Positions 1-11,100 of a stretch of DNA of 64,000 nt are shown one piece after another. Source of the stretch: Pontiella desulfatans (GTDB taxonomy: Bacteria > Verrucomicrobiota > Kiritimatiellia > Kiritimatiellales > Pontiellaceae). The position numbers and the translations under genes were made by a program. The DNA is taken from positions 372,001 through 436,000 of the forward strand of contig NZ_CAAHFG010000001.1 in assembly GCF_900890425.1 (NCBI RefSeq), given 5' to 3'. Within the stretch, counting starts at the first letter, position 1. Each line of letters begins with the position of its first letter. The notes under the pieces were generated by a model. It searched no databases. It was given only the letters and a program-made list of their open reading frames with translations, and was not told where the DNA came from.

Positions 1-1
1 G

Positions 2-3000
2 GTGCGGGCAGCCAACATCTATTGGGATAACAGTGCCGGGGATAATGTCTATACCAATGCTTCGAACTGGGTGGGTGATTCGTTCCCGGCTTCGGAAAAT
101 ATGTACATCAATCTCGGAGGAAACGATAAAGCGGTCGTTGGTCCGGGACAAACCACGCTGAACGCCGATACGCTGCGCATCGGCTATTCCGGTGCCGGTG
201 CCGAACTGGAGCAGACCGGTGGCACGCTGCAGGCCACCTCCAATTCCGGAGCGGTCAGCCGCTTCGGCAATGGCAGCGGGAATTCCGGCACGCTGACCAT
301 CAAGGCCGGGTCGGCTTCGATTAATGCGATACAGCTGGGGCTCTCCGGCGGTTCCGGCCATATCACCATCTCCGACGGCGGCCTGAATGTTTCGCGGGCG
401 GTTTCGGACTACAGTCTCATCATTGACAACGACAGCGGTTCCTCGGCGGGGAATTTCGAGATTTCGGGTGGATCATTGATTACCCGCGCAGGGGTGAAGA
501 TCGGTAATAACGGCACTTTTAAAGTGGTTGGGAATGCGGCAACGCAGATCGGAATTGGTTCTTCCGGCACCTCGGTTGACGGCCGCTGGGTTCAGGATTC
601 CGGCGGAACGCTGGCCGTTCGTGTGGCCGCCACCGCGACCGGCCTGACCAAAATCGTTGTGGACGACCAGGAGGCTTCGACCGACTGGAATGGCGACGTT
701 ACCTTCGCGGCCGGCTCGCTGCTGGAGGTGGACTTTGCCGGGGCGTTCACCAACGGCGGCACATTCACGGTGATGGAATGGGAGGGGGCCCTGCTGGAGA
801 ATGGCTTGGCTTTGGCCCCGGGCGTCGATACCTCGATCTGGAGTTTCAATGTGGATGAAACCAACAAGCGACTGACGGTCACCGCCGCCGGTGCGCCGTT
901 TTACAGCACCAATGTAACGGTGAACAGTATTTCGGAATTGCGCCAGTATGCCGGCGAGTCCGGTTATGCCATCACCATGGCGCCGGGAACCTATTGGTTG
1001 ACCGGCACGACGGATCCCTACCTGCTCAATTTCAGCGGATCGAACAACACCTTCAATCTGACCGGCGTCCACATCAAGGTCGATACGGCGGAGCTGGCCG
1101 GATTCGGCTCCACAACCCTGGTGAATGTGCTGAATATCGGCGGGGACGGCGTGGTGGTGGACGGGCTTACGCTCAGCATGGAAAAGCTGGCCTACAACGG
1201 CACCGATGCCTTCGGAAACCCGAAGGAATACTGTGCCGATAAAAGCAGCGTGGTGGTTGTGGTGACGGGATCGGACACCGTAATTAAAAACTGCGAATTC
1301 ACCACGGGCGGATCCTATCCCTACGGCTATGGCGATGCGTTCGGAAAAGGGGCACGGCCGAATGTGGATGGAGTCACCAGCGCGGCCTTCATCAGCCACA
1401 AGAAGCAGAGCGGTTTTTTGATTACGGGCGGAGCCGGAAACGTGACGGTTGAGAATGTCACGTTGAACATGCGCAGCTTCGGCCACGGGTTCTTTTTCCA
1501 GCAGGGGGCGCACGACCTCTTCTTTAACAACTGCCAGGTGCTCGGCGACACGATGGCGGATAGCGACGACATCATCGCCCATCCCGAATACCAGGCATGG
1601 GGGTCTGCCACCTACAAGGAGCCCATTCCTGCGGACATCCGGATTTCCAAGCATGAGGGCGGGTTCCGCTCCTATGGAAACGACCCTGAGTCCAACGGCT
1701 ACAACCAATATATCGAAAACGTCACCATCACCAACTGCCGGGTGGAGCGCATGCGCACCGGAGTGGCCGCCGGGGCGAATGCCGGAACCCTGAACGTCTA
1801 TGACATGGAGATCGTGGAGTGTGAATACGGCTTTGGAGCCAACGCCTATGGCACCACCCTGTACAAAAACTGTAAGGGCGATGCGCTCAACGGCCCGTTG
1901 ATCTATTTCCAGTATGGGGTTGATTATCCGGCCACCTACGAGGTGGAGCTGACCGGCGACACGCCCGGCCACGGCGTTTGGCCGATCGCCTTGATCAGCG
2001 GTGTCGGCAACCACATCACGCTGACCAGCTCCGCGGCACCGGGCGTCTATTCAAAGGAGGCCTATGTGAACACCTCCCAAAAATGGCGCGAATGGCGGCA
2101 CCGGCCTTCCGGCGATCTCGATGAACTGTCCACCGGGAACTATGCCAGTTACACCACCGGCAACTTCATCACCAACCTGACCGACCAGATTCTGGTGTTC
2201 GGCAAGAACGCGACCGGCAACAGCGGTTGCGTCTCCACCGGCGGGGTCATCAACAAGGGAACCAACAACGAGTATGTCGGTGAAACACTCGTTCCGGCCC
2301 CGATCATCGTGCAGGACACCTGGTCGTATCCGCCCAACCCGACCAACGTGCCCTGGGCGCAGTGGGACTCCGAAGGCAACCTGATCCTGCCGACGCCCCC
2401 GGTCACCATCTTTGACGGCACACTGTACATCGACGATGCCGATGCACTCGGCGGGTCGCCCGCCGGCGATGGCGGAACCACGGTCAGCAACGGCACGCTC
2501 GAGGTTGCATCCGGTTTTGCACTGCAGGGCGAAGACCTGGTGCTTTCCGGCAGCGGCACGGCCGGGCAGGGCGCGATTTATTCCGATGGCGCCGTCGCCA
2601 ACTCCACCCGCCTCAGCTCCGGCTCCGGCTCGATCACCCTCGCGGGCGACACCTCCATCGGTGTGGGTGTTTCAGGCAATCAGCTGCTGGTCGGCCCGAT
2701 TGGCGGAACCGGGAATCTCACCAAAACCGGCGCGGGCCAGCTGACCTTGGAAGGAGGAGCCAACTCGTTCGTCGGTACATTTACCGTTGCGGAAGGCAAG
2801 GTGCTCGCCCGATCCAACAAGGCACTGAACGATCTGATCATTCTGGCAGGAACAACCTTCTCGCAGAATGGGAACCTTGCCTTGAACCAGGATAGCGCTG
2901 AGCAAACAACAGTGGATGGAACGCTTAACCTGAATAGCCGTGGCGTGGCGGATACGGGGGCGTTCAGCGTAAATATCGGATCGCTTTCAGGAGCTGGCTT

Positions 3001-3979
3001 GATCACCGCAACGAGTACGGCGGCGACACAAACCGTCAACGTTAACAGTACAACCACAGACAGCAGCTTTGACGGAACCATTGCCGGCCGGCTCGCGGTT
3101 GTGAAGAACGGTGCAGGCACCACGCTGGCGCTCAACGGCAGTTGCTCCCACTCCGAAGGCACCTTCGTCAATGCCGGATGGCTCGGCGGAACGGGCTCCA
3201 TCAACGGCGCGGTGACGGTGGCCCCCGGCGCAGGCATTGCCCCCGGCAACGGCGTTGGCACGCTGACCACCGGCCCGCAAACCTGGAACGGTGGGGCGAT
3301 GCTCGATGTTGAAGTGGATGCTTCAAGCCACGATGTGTTGGTGGTGAATGGAGCACTCGCACTCGGCGGGGTTTCCTGCGCCATCCATCTATCGGCACCG
3401 GACATCGGATTCGATGCCCGCGCGTCCCGTTCGTGGTTGATTGTGGATGCCGCGAGTGTGTCGGGATTCTCCCCCGGAAAATTCACGGTCGATGCCTCGG
3501 CCTTCGCGGCGAACAACCCGTTGGACGGGGGCACGTTTTCCGTCTCTGAATCCGGCGGGGAACTCCATCTCGATTTTACGCCGGTTCCCTACACGGCGCT
3601 GGAGGAATGGCGCTTCCAAAAGTTCGGCACCTATTCCAACGCGGGCGATGCGGCGGATGGCGCCAACCCCGACGGCGATGCGCGCGACAACCTGCTCGAA
3701 TACGGCACCGGCTCGAACCCGAATGTGTTCAATAGCAATTCGGTTGCGACCCTCGGAACCACGCCCGACGGCACGAAGGCCACCATCACCTTTGACCGCA
3801 TCGCCGACCCTGCGCTGACCTATTGGGTGGAAGCCGGAACCAATCTGCTTTCCAATGATTGGAACACGATCTGGACGAGCACCGGTTCTTCCAATACGGC
3901 GGGCCCGGTGACGGTGGAAGATACGCAATCGATTTCCAGCCCTTGGAACCGGTTCCTGCAAATGAAGCTGATGCATTGA
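2..3979 (+). CDS. Secreted multidomain parallel beta-helix protein with autotransporter-type repeats (5' end outside window)
   Basis: The frame is open from base 2, and its first residues (VRAANIYWD) look like the end of a signal peptide, so the true start lies upstream. Residues 1-295 form a Gly/Ser/Thr-rich beta-strand stalk shared with the next two genes. Residues about 300-690 form a right-handed parallel beta-helix of pectate-lyase type, with many short turns containing NNT, NC and GHG. It is closely related to the truncated gene at the right edge of the window. Residues about 790-1180 contain autotransporter-associated beta-strand repeats (GTGNLTKTGAGQLTLEGGAN type). A calcium-binding-like segment (NPDGDARDNLLEYGTGSNPN) and a C-terminal module ending FLQMKLMH follow. 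I infer an extracellular polysaccharide lyase or hydrolase. The substrate cannot be read from the sequence and no catalytic residue is assigned. Confidence 0.8.
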   Translation: MRAANIYWDNSAGDNVYTNASNWVGDSFPASENMYINLGGNDKAVVGPGQTTLNADTLRIGYSGAGAELEQTGGTLQATSNSGAVSRFGNGSGNSGTLTIKAGSASINAIQLGLSGGSGHITISDGGLNVSRAVSDYSLIIDNDSGSSAGNFEISGGSLITRAGVKIGNNGTFKVVGNAATQIGIGSSGTSVDGRWVQDSGGTLAVRVAATATGLTKIVVDDQEASTDWNGDVTFAAGSLLEVDFAGAFTNGGTFTVMEWEGALLENGLALAPGVDTSIWSFNVDETNKRLTVTAAGAPFYSTNVTVNSISELRQYAGESGYAITMAPGTYWLTGTTDPYLLNFSGSNNTFNLTGVHIKVDTAELAGFGSTTLVNVLNIGGDGVVVDGLTLSMEKLAYNGTDAFGNPKEYCADKSSVVVVVTGSDTVIKNCEFTTGGSYPYGYGDAFGKGARPNVDGVTSAAFISHKKQSGFLITGGAGNVTVENVTLNMRSFGHGFFFQQGAHDLFFNNCQVLGDTMADSDDIIAHPEYQAWGSATYKEPIPADIRISKHEGGFRSYGNDPESNGYNQYIENVTITNCRVERMRTGVAAGANAGTLNVYDMEIVECEYGFGANAYGTTLYKNCKGDALNGPLIYFQYGVDYPATYEVELTGDTPGHGVWPIALISGVGNHITLTSSAAPGVYSKEAYVNTSQKWREWRHRPSGDLDELSTGNYASYTTGNFITNLTDQILVFGKNATGNSGCVSTGGVINKGTNNEYVGETLVPAPIIVQDTWSYPPNPTNVPWAQWDSEGNLILPTPPVTIFDGTLYIDDADALGGSPAGDGGTTVSNGTLEVASGFALQGEDLVLSGSGTAGQGAIYSDGAVANSTRLSSGSGSITLAGDTSIGVGVSGNQLLVGPIGGTGNLTKTGAGQLTLEGGANSFVGTFTVAEGKVLARSNKALNDLIILAGTTFSQNGNLALNQDSAEQTTVDGTLNLNSRGVADTGAFSVNIGSLSGAGLITATSTAATQTVNVNSTTTDSSFDGTIAGRLAVVKNGAGTTLALNGSCSHSEGTFVNAGWLGGTGSINGAVTVAPGAGIAPGNGVGTLTTGPQTWNGGAMLDVEVDASSHDVLVVNGALALGGVSCAIHLSAPDIGFDARASRSWLIVDAASVSGFSPGKFTVDASAFAANNPLDGGTFSVSESGGELHLDFTPVPYTALEEWRFQKFGTYSNAGDAADGANPDGDARDNLLEYGTGSNPNVFNSNSVATLGTTPDGTKATITFDRIADPALTYWVEAGTNLLSNDWNTIWTSTGSSNTAGPVTVEDTQSISSPWNRFLQMKLMH

Positions 3980-4011
3980 GCGGGGTACGCACAGGAAGGT
4001 CAAAAAACACT

Positions 4012-7000
4012 ATGCTAAACCGGAATGGAATAAGAACCGTGGTTGAACTCTGCCTGTTGCTGGGTGCGGGGTTTTCGTATGCGGCGGAAGTCAGCTATAC
4101 GGGCGCTTCCGGAGGGGACTGGGCCACCGGTTCAAACTGGAGCAGCGGTTCGTACCCGAATCCGGGTGACTTAGCCTCCCTGAATGAAACTGCCCATCTA
4201 AACAGCGGGGTGCCGAACAACGTGGATGCAATTCGGATTGGTTCCGGCGGCACAGGGGTTCTGAACGTTGTCGAAGGCGGCGTGTTGACGGCAACAGCGA
4301 ATGCTGGTTGGGACAGTCATCTCGGGGCAGGCTCCGGCAACAGCGGAACGATCAGCCAATCGGGTGGGAGTGTAACGATCAATACGCTTGAAGTCGGACG
4401 CGGCGGTACGGGGCTCTATACCCTTGCCGGGGGCGATTTTATTGTTTCAAGGGAAAGGGGCGGCAATTCCCTCAGTCTTGGAACGGATGACACGGCAACG
4501 GTTGCGAATGGCGATGGAACGCTTGAGATCAGCGGTGGTTCGTTTACAACCCGCGCGGGTGTCCAGCTTGGGTCTGTCGATGGCTCGGGGGTGGGCACGT
4601 TCAGTGTACTCGGTTCAGCCATCTCTCAAATTGGAATCGGTTCCAGCGGATCATTGGACGGCTCCTGGGTGCAACGCTCCAACTCGGTGTTGCGTGTTCG
4701 TGTCGATGCAACCGTCTTTGGATTGTCCTCCATCTTGATTGATGAAGTCGGGGGCAATGGCGGGGGCGATGTAACGTTCGAAGCCGGCGCGTTGCTGGAT
4801 GTCGGTTTTGCCGGCGCCTTCACGAACGGCGGCACCTACACGGTGATGGAGTGGGAGGGGACACTCACCGATAGCGGCCTGCAGTTTGCGCCGGGCGTTG
4901 ATACGGACTTCTGGAGCTTTAACCTCGATGCCGTGAACAAAAAACTTGAGATCACGGCGGCAGGCGCCCCTTTGAATCTTCCGAGTTTTGTTCACCCAGG
5001 CATAACGCATAAATTAAGCGATCTGGACCGGATGAAGCATATGGTCGAGGCGCAGCTCGAGCCCTGGTATTCGTCCTATCAGGAAATGGCGGCCGATTCG
5101 AAGGCCAGCTATAGCTACAGCGTGCGGGGCGATCATTCTTTTACCGAACTCGGGAGAGACAGCGGGGTCAACTACAGTGCCTGGAACAGCGATATCCGGG
5201 CCGCGTACTACAATGCCATCCGCTGGTATATTACGGGCGACTCCCGGCATGCCGATAAAGCCGTGGAGATTTTCAATGCCTGGACCAACCTGACCTCCGT
5301 TACCAGTGGCGGGACCGACTCGTTGAGCGGAGGAGTCGGCTACATCATGATCGAGGCGGCTGAAATCATTAAAAGCACCTACAGCGGATGGTCTGCAGGC
5401 GATATCCAGGCATTTCAGGACATGCTGGTCTATCCCGGCTACTCCACAACCGCAGAACCATCCGGCGAAACCACGTTCTACTGGATGGCCTATCAGGGCG
5501 ATGCCGACCGGCATGGAAACCAAGGCCTGTCCGGATGGCGGACCGTGATGGCCATGGGCATCTTTTTGGATAATGAAATCATGTATGACCGGGCGCTCAG
5601 GCACCTCAAAGGGCTGCCGCACCGGCCCGACGATTTGGCCTATCCCTCAGGACCCCGGACCCGCGGCTCGTTGATTTCCTCCACGGACTATGCCGACAGC
5701 TACAGCACCACGGCGGGCAGCTCCATTGAAGACTATGGATTCAATGGAGTGATGACGCACTATATCTGGGAGAACGGCCAGTGTCAGGAAAGTTCGCGGG
5801 ACCAGCAGCACACCTTTTTCGGAATCGGGCTGATTTGTTCCATGGCCGAAATGGCATGGAACCAGGGCGAGGATGTATACAGCCATGAAAACGACCGGCT
5901 GTTGCTGGGGCTCGAATATAACATGCGGTACAATGTGACCAATTCCTTTCCGGATCAATTGACCCCCTGGGAACCTACCGTAGCTTCCGGCGAATTCATC
6001 CAGCGGGATGACCGGACGCTGCGCTGGTTTTCCAAGGCCATCAGCCCGGATGGGCGCGCGGGTTACAGCGGTAAGCGGCCTGTGTTTGAAATGCCCGTTG
6101 CGCACTATCTGGGACGGGGATTCAAAACGGAGGCAGAGGTGAAATGGACGCTCCGCGCCCGGGAACAGGCGATCGTGGAATCCGGATATGAAGTGGCTGG
6201 CTGGTCGAACGATGCCATCGGCTGGGGCGGGCTCAGCGCACGTCGTCCCGACTATTGTTATGGAGACCCCATCGAAGGGTTGCATTTCAATGGAGTTCCC
6301 AAATTTAAAATGAATGTGCTGCCCGGCCTGATGGAGCTGGAAAACTATGATCACTTTGCGGTGAAAGGGGAAGGGCACACCTATCATGATCTGACACCGA
6401 CCAATTCCGGCGGCCACTATCGGTTGTCGGACGGCGTGGATATCACGACCTGTTCCGAGGGAGGATATGCTCTAACCGATCTGGAAGAGGGGGAATGGAT
6501 CAGCTACACCATCCATGTGGCGGAAACAGGGATGTACAGCTTCGATGTGCGCTATGCGGCCGAAGCAGACGGGGGCATACGGTTGTCGGTGGCCGGCAAC
6601 GACATTACCGATGATGTCATTCTGCCTGCGACCGGCGGCATCTCCAGCTGGGCGACGGCGCGGGTCACCCAGGGTGTTGTGCTGGATGAAGGCGTCCAGA
6701 ATCTGCGCGTACATATTCCTGGAACCTCCGGTGCGTATCGCTTAAGCAGGCTCACGGTTAACCTGGATGGATCGACCCCCGGGGGATCGTTGCAGCATAT
6801 TGAGGCGGAGACGCATAATGCCCAAAGCGGTACGCAGCTCGAAACATGTTCCGATACGGGAGGCGGCCAGAATGTGGCCTATATCTCGGACGGAAACTGG
6901 TGCAGGTACGACCGTCTTACACTGGGAACGAACACCACCTTCCGCGCCCGGGTGGCCCGTCCATCCGGCAAGTCCGACAGCACGATTGAGGTGCGTCTCG

Positions 7001-7725
7001 GCAGCCCGTCGGGAACGCTGGTCGGTTTCGTCGACATACCATTAACCGGCGGGTGGCAGAACTGGGCAACGGTGGAGGCGCAACTCGATCCGGTTGCCGG
7101 TATTCACGACGTATATCTGGTTTTTGTGGAATCCGGTGCCACTGGAGTATCCCTGTTTAACCTCAACTGGTTTGAGCTGGAAACGCCGGCAAGTCCAGGC
7201 ATTCCCAGCGGGCTGGAGGCCAGTCCTCTCGGTGCTTCGGCGGTTGGTTTGCTATGGGATGGCCTGGCTGATGTCTCCGGCTATCACCTGAAGCGCTCCA
7301 GCATCAGCGGCGGACCCTATCAGACGTTGGCATTCGGGCCGCTCACGACGAACTATACCGATACGGGCCTGCTCGAGGGGACCAACTATTATTATGTAAT
7401 CAGTTCGTTTCTCAACGGGTTGGAAGGTGCCGATTCGACTGAAGTTTCTGCTCGACCGTCCGCACCGATTAATCCGGAGGATGTCGTTATCGGACCCTTG
7501 GTGATCGGCGATGATGGAAACGGGGGGCAACAGGTTGGAATCACGATTGCGGAATCCGGGCTTGGTCATTATTACCATGTCATTTCGAGTGACCGTCTGA
7601 TCGACCCAGACTGGCAGGAAGCCTCAGGAACCTATGTGGGAACCGGTGGAGAATTGATGATTGATTTGCCGAATGTGAATGCACTGACCAATCAGTTCTA
7701 CAAGTTGGAATCCTGGCGGCAGTAA
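4012..7725 (+). CDS. Secreted alginate-lyase-superfamily enzyme with stalk, two CBM6-like domains and FnIII
   Basis: The product is 1237 aa. ATG 4012 is chosen because it begins a clear signal peptide (MLNRNG... ending SYAAE); an in-frame extension upstream overlaps the previous gene. Residues 25-320 are the stalk shared with both neighbouring large genes. Residues about 327-770 form an alpha-helical barrel-like domain with the signature ENGQCQESSRDQQH at residues 587-600, typical of the Alginate_lyase superfamily (PL5/PL38-like). Its conserved Asn, Arg and His are candidate active-site residues. Two CBM6-like beta-sandwiches follow (about 775-915 and 925-1060; motifs IEAET, DGNWCRY, NLNWFELE), then FnIII (1063-1155) and a C-terminal module ending FYKLESWRQ. 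It probably depolymerises a uronic-acid-containing polysaccharide outside the cell. The exact PL family is not resolved. Confidence 0.85.
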   Translation: MLNRNGIRTVVELCLLLGAGFSYAAEVSYTGASGGDWATGSNWSSGSYPNPGDLASLNETAHLNSGVPNNVDAIRIGSGGTGVLNVVEGGVLTATANAGWDSHLGAGSGNSGTISQSGGSVTINTLEVGRGGTGLYTLAGGDFIVSRERGGNSLSLGTDDTATVANGDGTLEISGGSFTTRAGVQLGSVDGSGVGTFSVLGSAISQIGIGSSGSLDGSWVQRSNSVLRVRVDATVFGLSSILIDEVGGNGGGDVTFEAGALLDVGFAGAFTNGGTYTVMEWEGTLTDSGLQFAPGVDTDFWSFNLDAVNKKLEITAAGAPLNLPSFVHPGITHKLSDLDRMKHMVEAQLEPWYSSYQEMAADSKASYSYSVRGDHSFTELGRDSGVNYSAWNSDIRAAYYNAIRWYITGDSRHADKAVEIFNAWTNLTSVTSGGTDSLSGGVGYIMIEAAEIIKSTYSGWSAGDIQAFQDMLVYPGYSTTAEPSGETTFYWMAYQGDADRHGNQGLSGWRTVMAMGIFLDNEIMYDRALRHLKGLPHRPDDLAYPSGPRTRGSLISSTDYADSYSTTAGSSIEDYGFNGVMTHYIWENGQCQESSRDQQHTFFGIGLICSMAEMAWNQGEDVYSHENDRLLLGLEYNMRYNVTNSFPDQLTPWEPTVASGEFIQRDDRTLRWFSKAISPDGRAGYSGKRPVFEMPVAHYLGRGFKTEAEVKWTLRAREQAIVESGYEVAGWSNDAIGWGGLSARRPDYCYGDPIEGLHFNGVPKFKMNVLPGLMELENYDHFAVKGEGHTYHDLTPTNSGGHYRLSDGVDITTCSEGGYALTDLEEGEWISYTIHVAETGMYSFDVRYAAEADGGIRLSVAGNDITDDVILPATGGISSWATARVTQGVVLDEGVQNLRVHIPGTSGAYRLSRLTVNLDGSTPGGSLQHIEAETHNAQSGTQLETCSDTGGGQNVAYISDGNWCRYDRLTLGTNTTFRARVARPSGKSDSTIEVRLGSPSGTLVGFVDIPLTGGWQNWATVEAQLDPVAGIHDVYLVFVESGATGVSLFNLNWFELETPASPGIPSGLEASPLGASAVGLLWDGLADVSGYHLKRSSISGGPYQTLAFGPLTTNYTDTGLLEGTNYYYVISSFLNGLEGADSTEVSARPSAPINPEDVVIGPLVIGDDGNGGQQVGITIAESGLGHYYHVISSDRLIDPDWQEASGTYVGTGGELMIDLPNVNALTNQFYKLESWRQ

Positions 7726-7770
7726 ATCGCTGCCAGCGAGGTCAAAGCGGCTCCTCGCGACCGGTTGGTG

Positions 7771-7898
7771 ATTATTGGATCTCTTCCAATGAGTGGAACG
7801 TCGGGGTATCCAACACGGCGGGCTCGGTGACGGTGGAGGATACTGAATCGATTTCCAACCATTGGAACCGGTTTCTTCAGCTGAAGCTGATGTATTGA
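7771..7898 (+). pseudogene. Orphan C-terminal module fragment, copy of the tail of the first gene
   Basis: From 7794 the + strand reads WNVGVSNTAGSVTVEDTESI and then SNHWNRFLQLKLMY stop. This closely matches the last 30 or so residues of the protein ending at 3979 (SNTAGPVTVEDTQSI, then WNRFLQMKLMH). The similarity seems to start around 7771 with a frame slip. There is no start codon or ribosome-binding site, and the preceding gene (ending 7725) carries a different C-terminal module. I read this as a leftover of a C-terminal exchange or partial duplication. Confidence 0.75.
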
Positions 7899-8121
7899 TT
7901 CAAATATACCGTTGTATTTCCAATATCTGGATTTTTTGTTCCTGTTGTTTGTTAGTTGTTAACAGGGTAACTCCTCTTGTTCTAGTAAAAATTGCTACAT
8001 GTGCGTATATCTGTCTGTTAACTGAACAACAAAGAGGACGTCCAAACGTAGATGCATGGGTACGCGTTACTGCGCGGGGCGGAGGTTTTTTTTCCTTAAC
8101 TGGAATGATGGAGATCTGAAG
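7899..8121 (+). promoter_or_regulatory. AT-rich intergenic leader upstream of the third large gene
   Basis: About 220 bases without a credible gene, noticeably more AT-rich than its surroundings. It contains GTTAGTTGTTAACAGGGTAAC-like repeats of GTTA/TAAC around 7950-7972 and further GTTAAC around 8017. This is a plausible place for a promoter and operators, but no -35/-10 pair is convincing. A GGAG-type ribosome-binding site lies about 8 bases before ATG 8122. Confidence 0.3.
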
Positions 8122-11100
8122 ATGATAAATACATTTATTAAGACAAGTCTGGTTTTGGTGCTCGTGGCATTCGGAGGCGTTGCGCAGGCGGAGGTGTGGA
8201 CTGGGGCCGGGGATGGAACGAGCTACGAAGACCCGCTCAACTGGGATCCGTCCACCAATGCGTTCGCAGGCACCACGCGCATCATCGATGGTGCCTTCAC
8301 CGTGACCCGCGATGTTACGGCCAACCCAGACCGCACCTTTGTGCAGGGCGGGGCAACACTCAATATTCCTTCGGGGGCGCATTCCGATGGCAAGTCGGGC
8401 AACACGATCCGGAACTTTATCGGCAACGGCTCCCTAGGTACGGTCAATATGTCGGGCGGCACCTACGGGATCGGCCACGTGCTGGCCATCGCCCACTCCA
8501 GCAACAGCGACGGCACCTTCAACCTCACGGGCGGCGACCTGAATGTGTTCCGCGGCGGCAACTCGCTGATTGGCGGGTATGGTGGAATCTTCTCCCGAGG
8601 CCATTCGGTCACCATCGGCGGCAACAACAGCAACACCGGCGTGACCGGTCTGATGGAAATTTCGGGTGGTTCGCTCAATACCCGGGTCGGCATGGCGGTG
8701 GGCAAGAACGGCACCTTCAGCATCGTGGGTTCCGGTGCGTCCGCCATTCGCCTGGGCGGTTCCGGCGATGATACCGGCTGGTTTGCCTTGAGTGCCGACG
8801 GGCTGCTGAAGGCCTCTGTCGATGCCGGGGGCATCACCAAAATCTTCGTCGAAGACAAAGACAACACCTCCACCCTCATTCCAATGGCAGAACTTCAAGC
8901 CGGTTCGTTGCTTGAGGTGACCAACACGACCGCATACGGGGGTACCTGGACGTTGCTCGAAGTTGAGAATGGAGGTATCACCAACAATGGCCTGGCCTTC
9001 GCGCCGGGCGTGGATACGAATGTCTGGTCGTTCGCGGTCGACAACTCGGGCTCCAACGGGATCCTGACGATTACCGCTCAGGGAGATCCGATCCCGGTGG
9101 TAACCCCCGAACTGATCGGTCACTGGCAGTTTGAAGGCGGTTCGGCAACGAATTCGGCTTCCAGTGGCAGTGCATACGACGGAACCATTATGGGCAGCCC
9201 CGCCGTGGTCGGCGGCGTTGAGGACGGTACGTCTGCGCTGGAGTTTGACGGCAATGCCGCCAACTACGTCAGCATTCCCGCAGGCGTGTTCGACACGGTC
9301 AGTAACGAGATCACTATTGCGATGTGGACCTTCGGCGATCCGGACATCTTGGGCGACGGCTCGACGCCAAACAGTTCGTTCGGCTGCAACATCCGCGACA
9401 TGCTGCACTCCCATACGCCGTGGAACAACGGAAACCTGTATTGGGATGCCGGCAATGTTCGGCATAACTACAACATTGCGGAGGCATCCAAGTATGAAGG
9501 GCAATGGAACCATTGCATCTTCACCATGAACGTCACGAGTGGCGTGAAGCGGGTATACATCAACGGGGTGCAGGACAGTCCCGAATGGAGCAGTACGTTG
9601 TCGCCGATCTCCGGGATCACCGCCTTCAACATCGGCCGGGCGGCGCATGATGCAATACCCTACCACGGCAAGATTGACGATTTCCGGCTGTATAACTACG
9701 AAATCTCCGCCGATGAAATTTTTGCAATCTCCCGGCCGGCATGGCATGTGGAAGCCGAGGATTATGACGCCCATTACGGGTTGAAGCTCGAAGGCACTGC
9801 CGATGTCGGCGGCGGAACGAATGTTGGATGGATCGATAACGGCGACTGGGGGGAGTACACCATCAACGTTGAAACCACCGGGCTGCATAAAATTGATTTT
9901 CGCGTGGCCTCCAACAACGGCGACGGCTCCATCGATATCGTAAGCGGCGGCTCAAGCATCGGTTCCGTATATGTTGGCGGCTCCGGTGGCTGGCAGACCT
10001 GGAAGACGGTCAGCGCCTATGTGAACTTTACATCCACCGGAACCCAGACCTTGCGTCTGGAATTTGTCGTTCCAACCGCCGGTTTTAATGTGAACTGGTT
10101 CTCCTATGAGCCGGCGGGTGATCCGATCGCGATTACCGTAGGCAATACGCGTAAGCAGCAGATGCGCTACGGCATCGACTACGAGCGCCTCTGGTTTTGG
10201 TCGGGAGCCGATTCGGTCAAGGACCGGTTCGCGGAATGGTCAGTGGATGATTGCGATGTCGACTATGTCCGCGTGGCGGTCAGCGCCAAATACGAATTGA
10301 ACGAAGGAACCTACAGGGAAGATGCCTACTTCGATATGGACGACCTTGAAGACGGTCAGCATAATAACGACCGAATTATTCCCATGATGCAGGACATGCA
10401 GGCTGCCAATCCGGACATCAAGTTCTTCGCCAGCCCACGCCCGCTTAATGAAGCATTTGAAACCATAGGTATTGCAAAAAATGATATCAAATGGCAGCCC
10501 TATCCGATCTGGATAACCGGTGCTCCGAGTTATACCAACAGCACTTTCAGTTTCAACGAAGTTAAATGCTCGGAGTATCTGCTCCGCTATCTGATCCTGA
10601 TGAAGGCTAAAGGTTTAAAGATCTCCTATATGGATCTGAGCAATGAGTGGAATTATGTCAACGCCCAGGACGTCAGGGATATCAGTGCGCTCTTCGACGA
10701 TTACCTGGACGGCACCAAGCCGGTTGTCCACCCCGATTATCCGACCGTCACGCTTACGGCTGATGATATTCCGCAACTGGTGGCTCCCTCAGCCTGGAAT
10801 TACACGCAGGGCGCGTCATGGATGGGTGGCGTTCTCTTCAACAGTTACAGAGAAGCTCTGGACATTGCTTCCTGCCATAACACCGACAAAGGTGGAACCG
10901 CAGCGGACTTCGCCGACAAGGTCAACGAAATGTATGACGGCCAACCACAACCTGTTCCTGAAATCTGGAACACAGAGGTTCACGGATGGAAGAGCACCTC
11001 AAACGCCGACGAAGTGCTGACCTTTGCCTACATGTTGGAATGCATCAATGCGGGCTTCTCCGGCCTCAATGGCTGGCTGGCTGTCGGCTACAGTGATCAG

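Noticed and set aside
473-2014. Long antisense open frame opposite the first gene
   Set aside because: Low-complexity translation without signal peptide or recognisable motif, and the + strand frame has clear domain homology. It is a shadow caused by codon bias. The same holds for the other long antisense frames (for example 8434-9888, 22181-23473, 41230-42810, 47851-50025).
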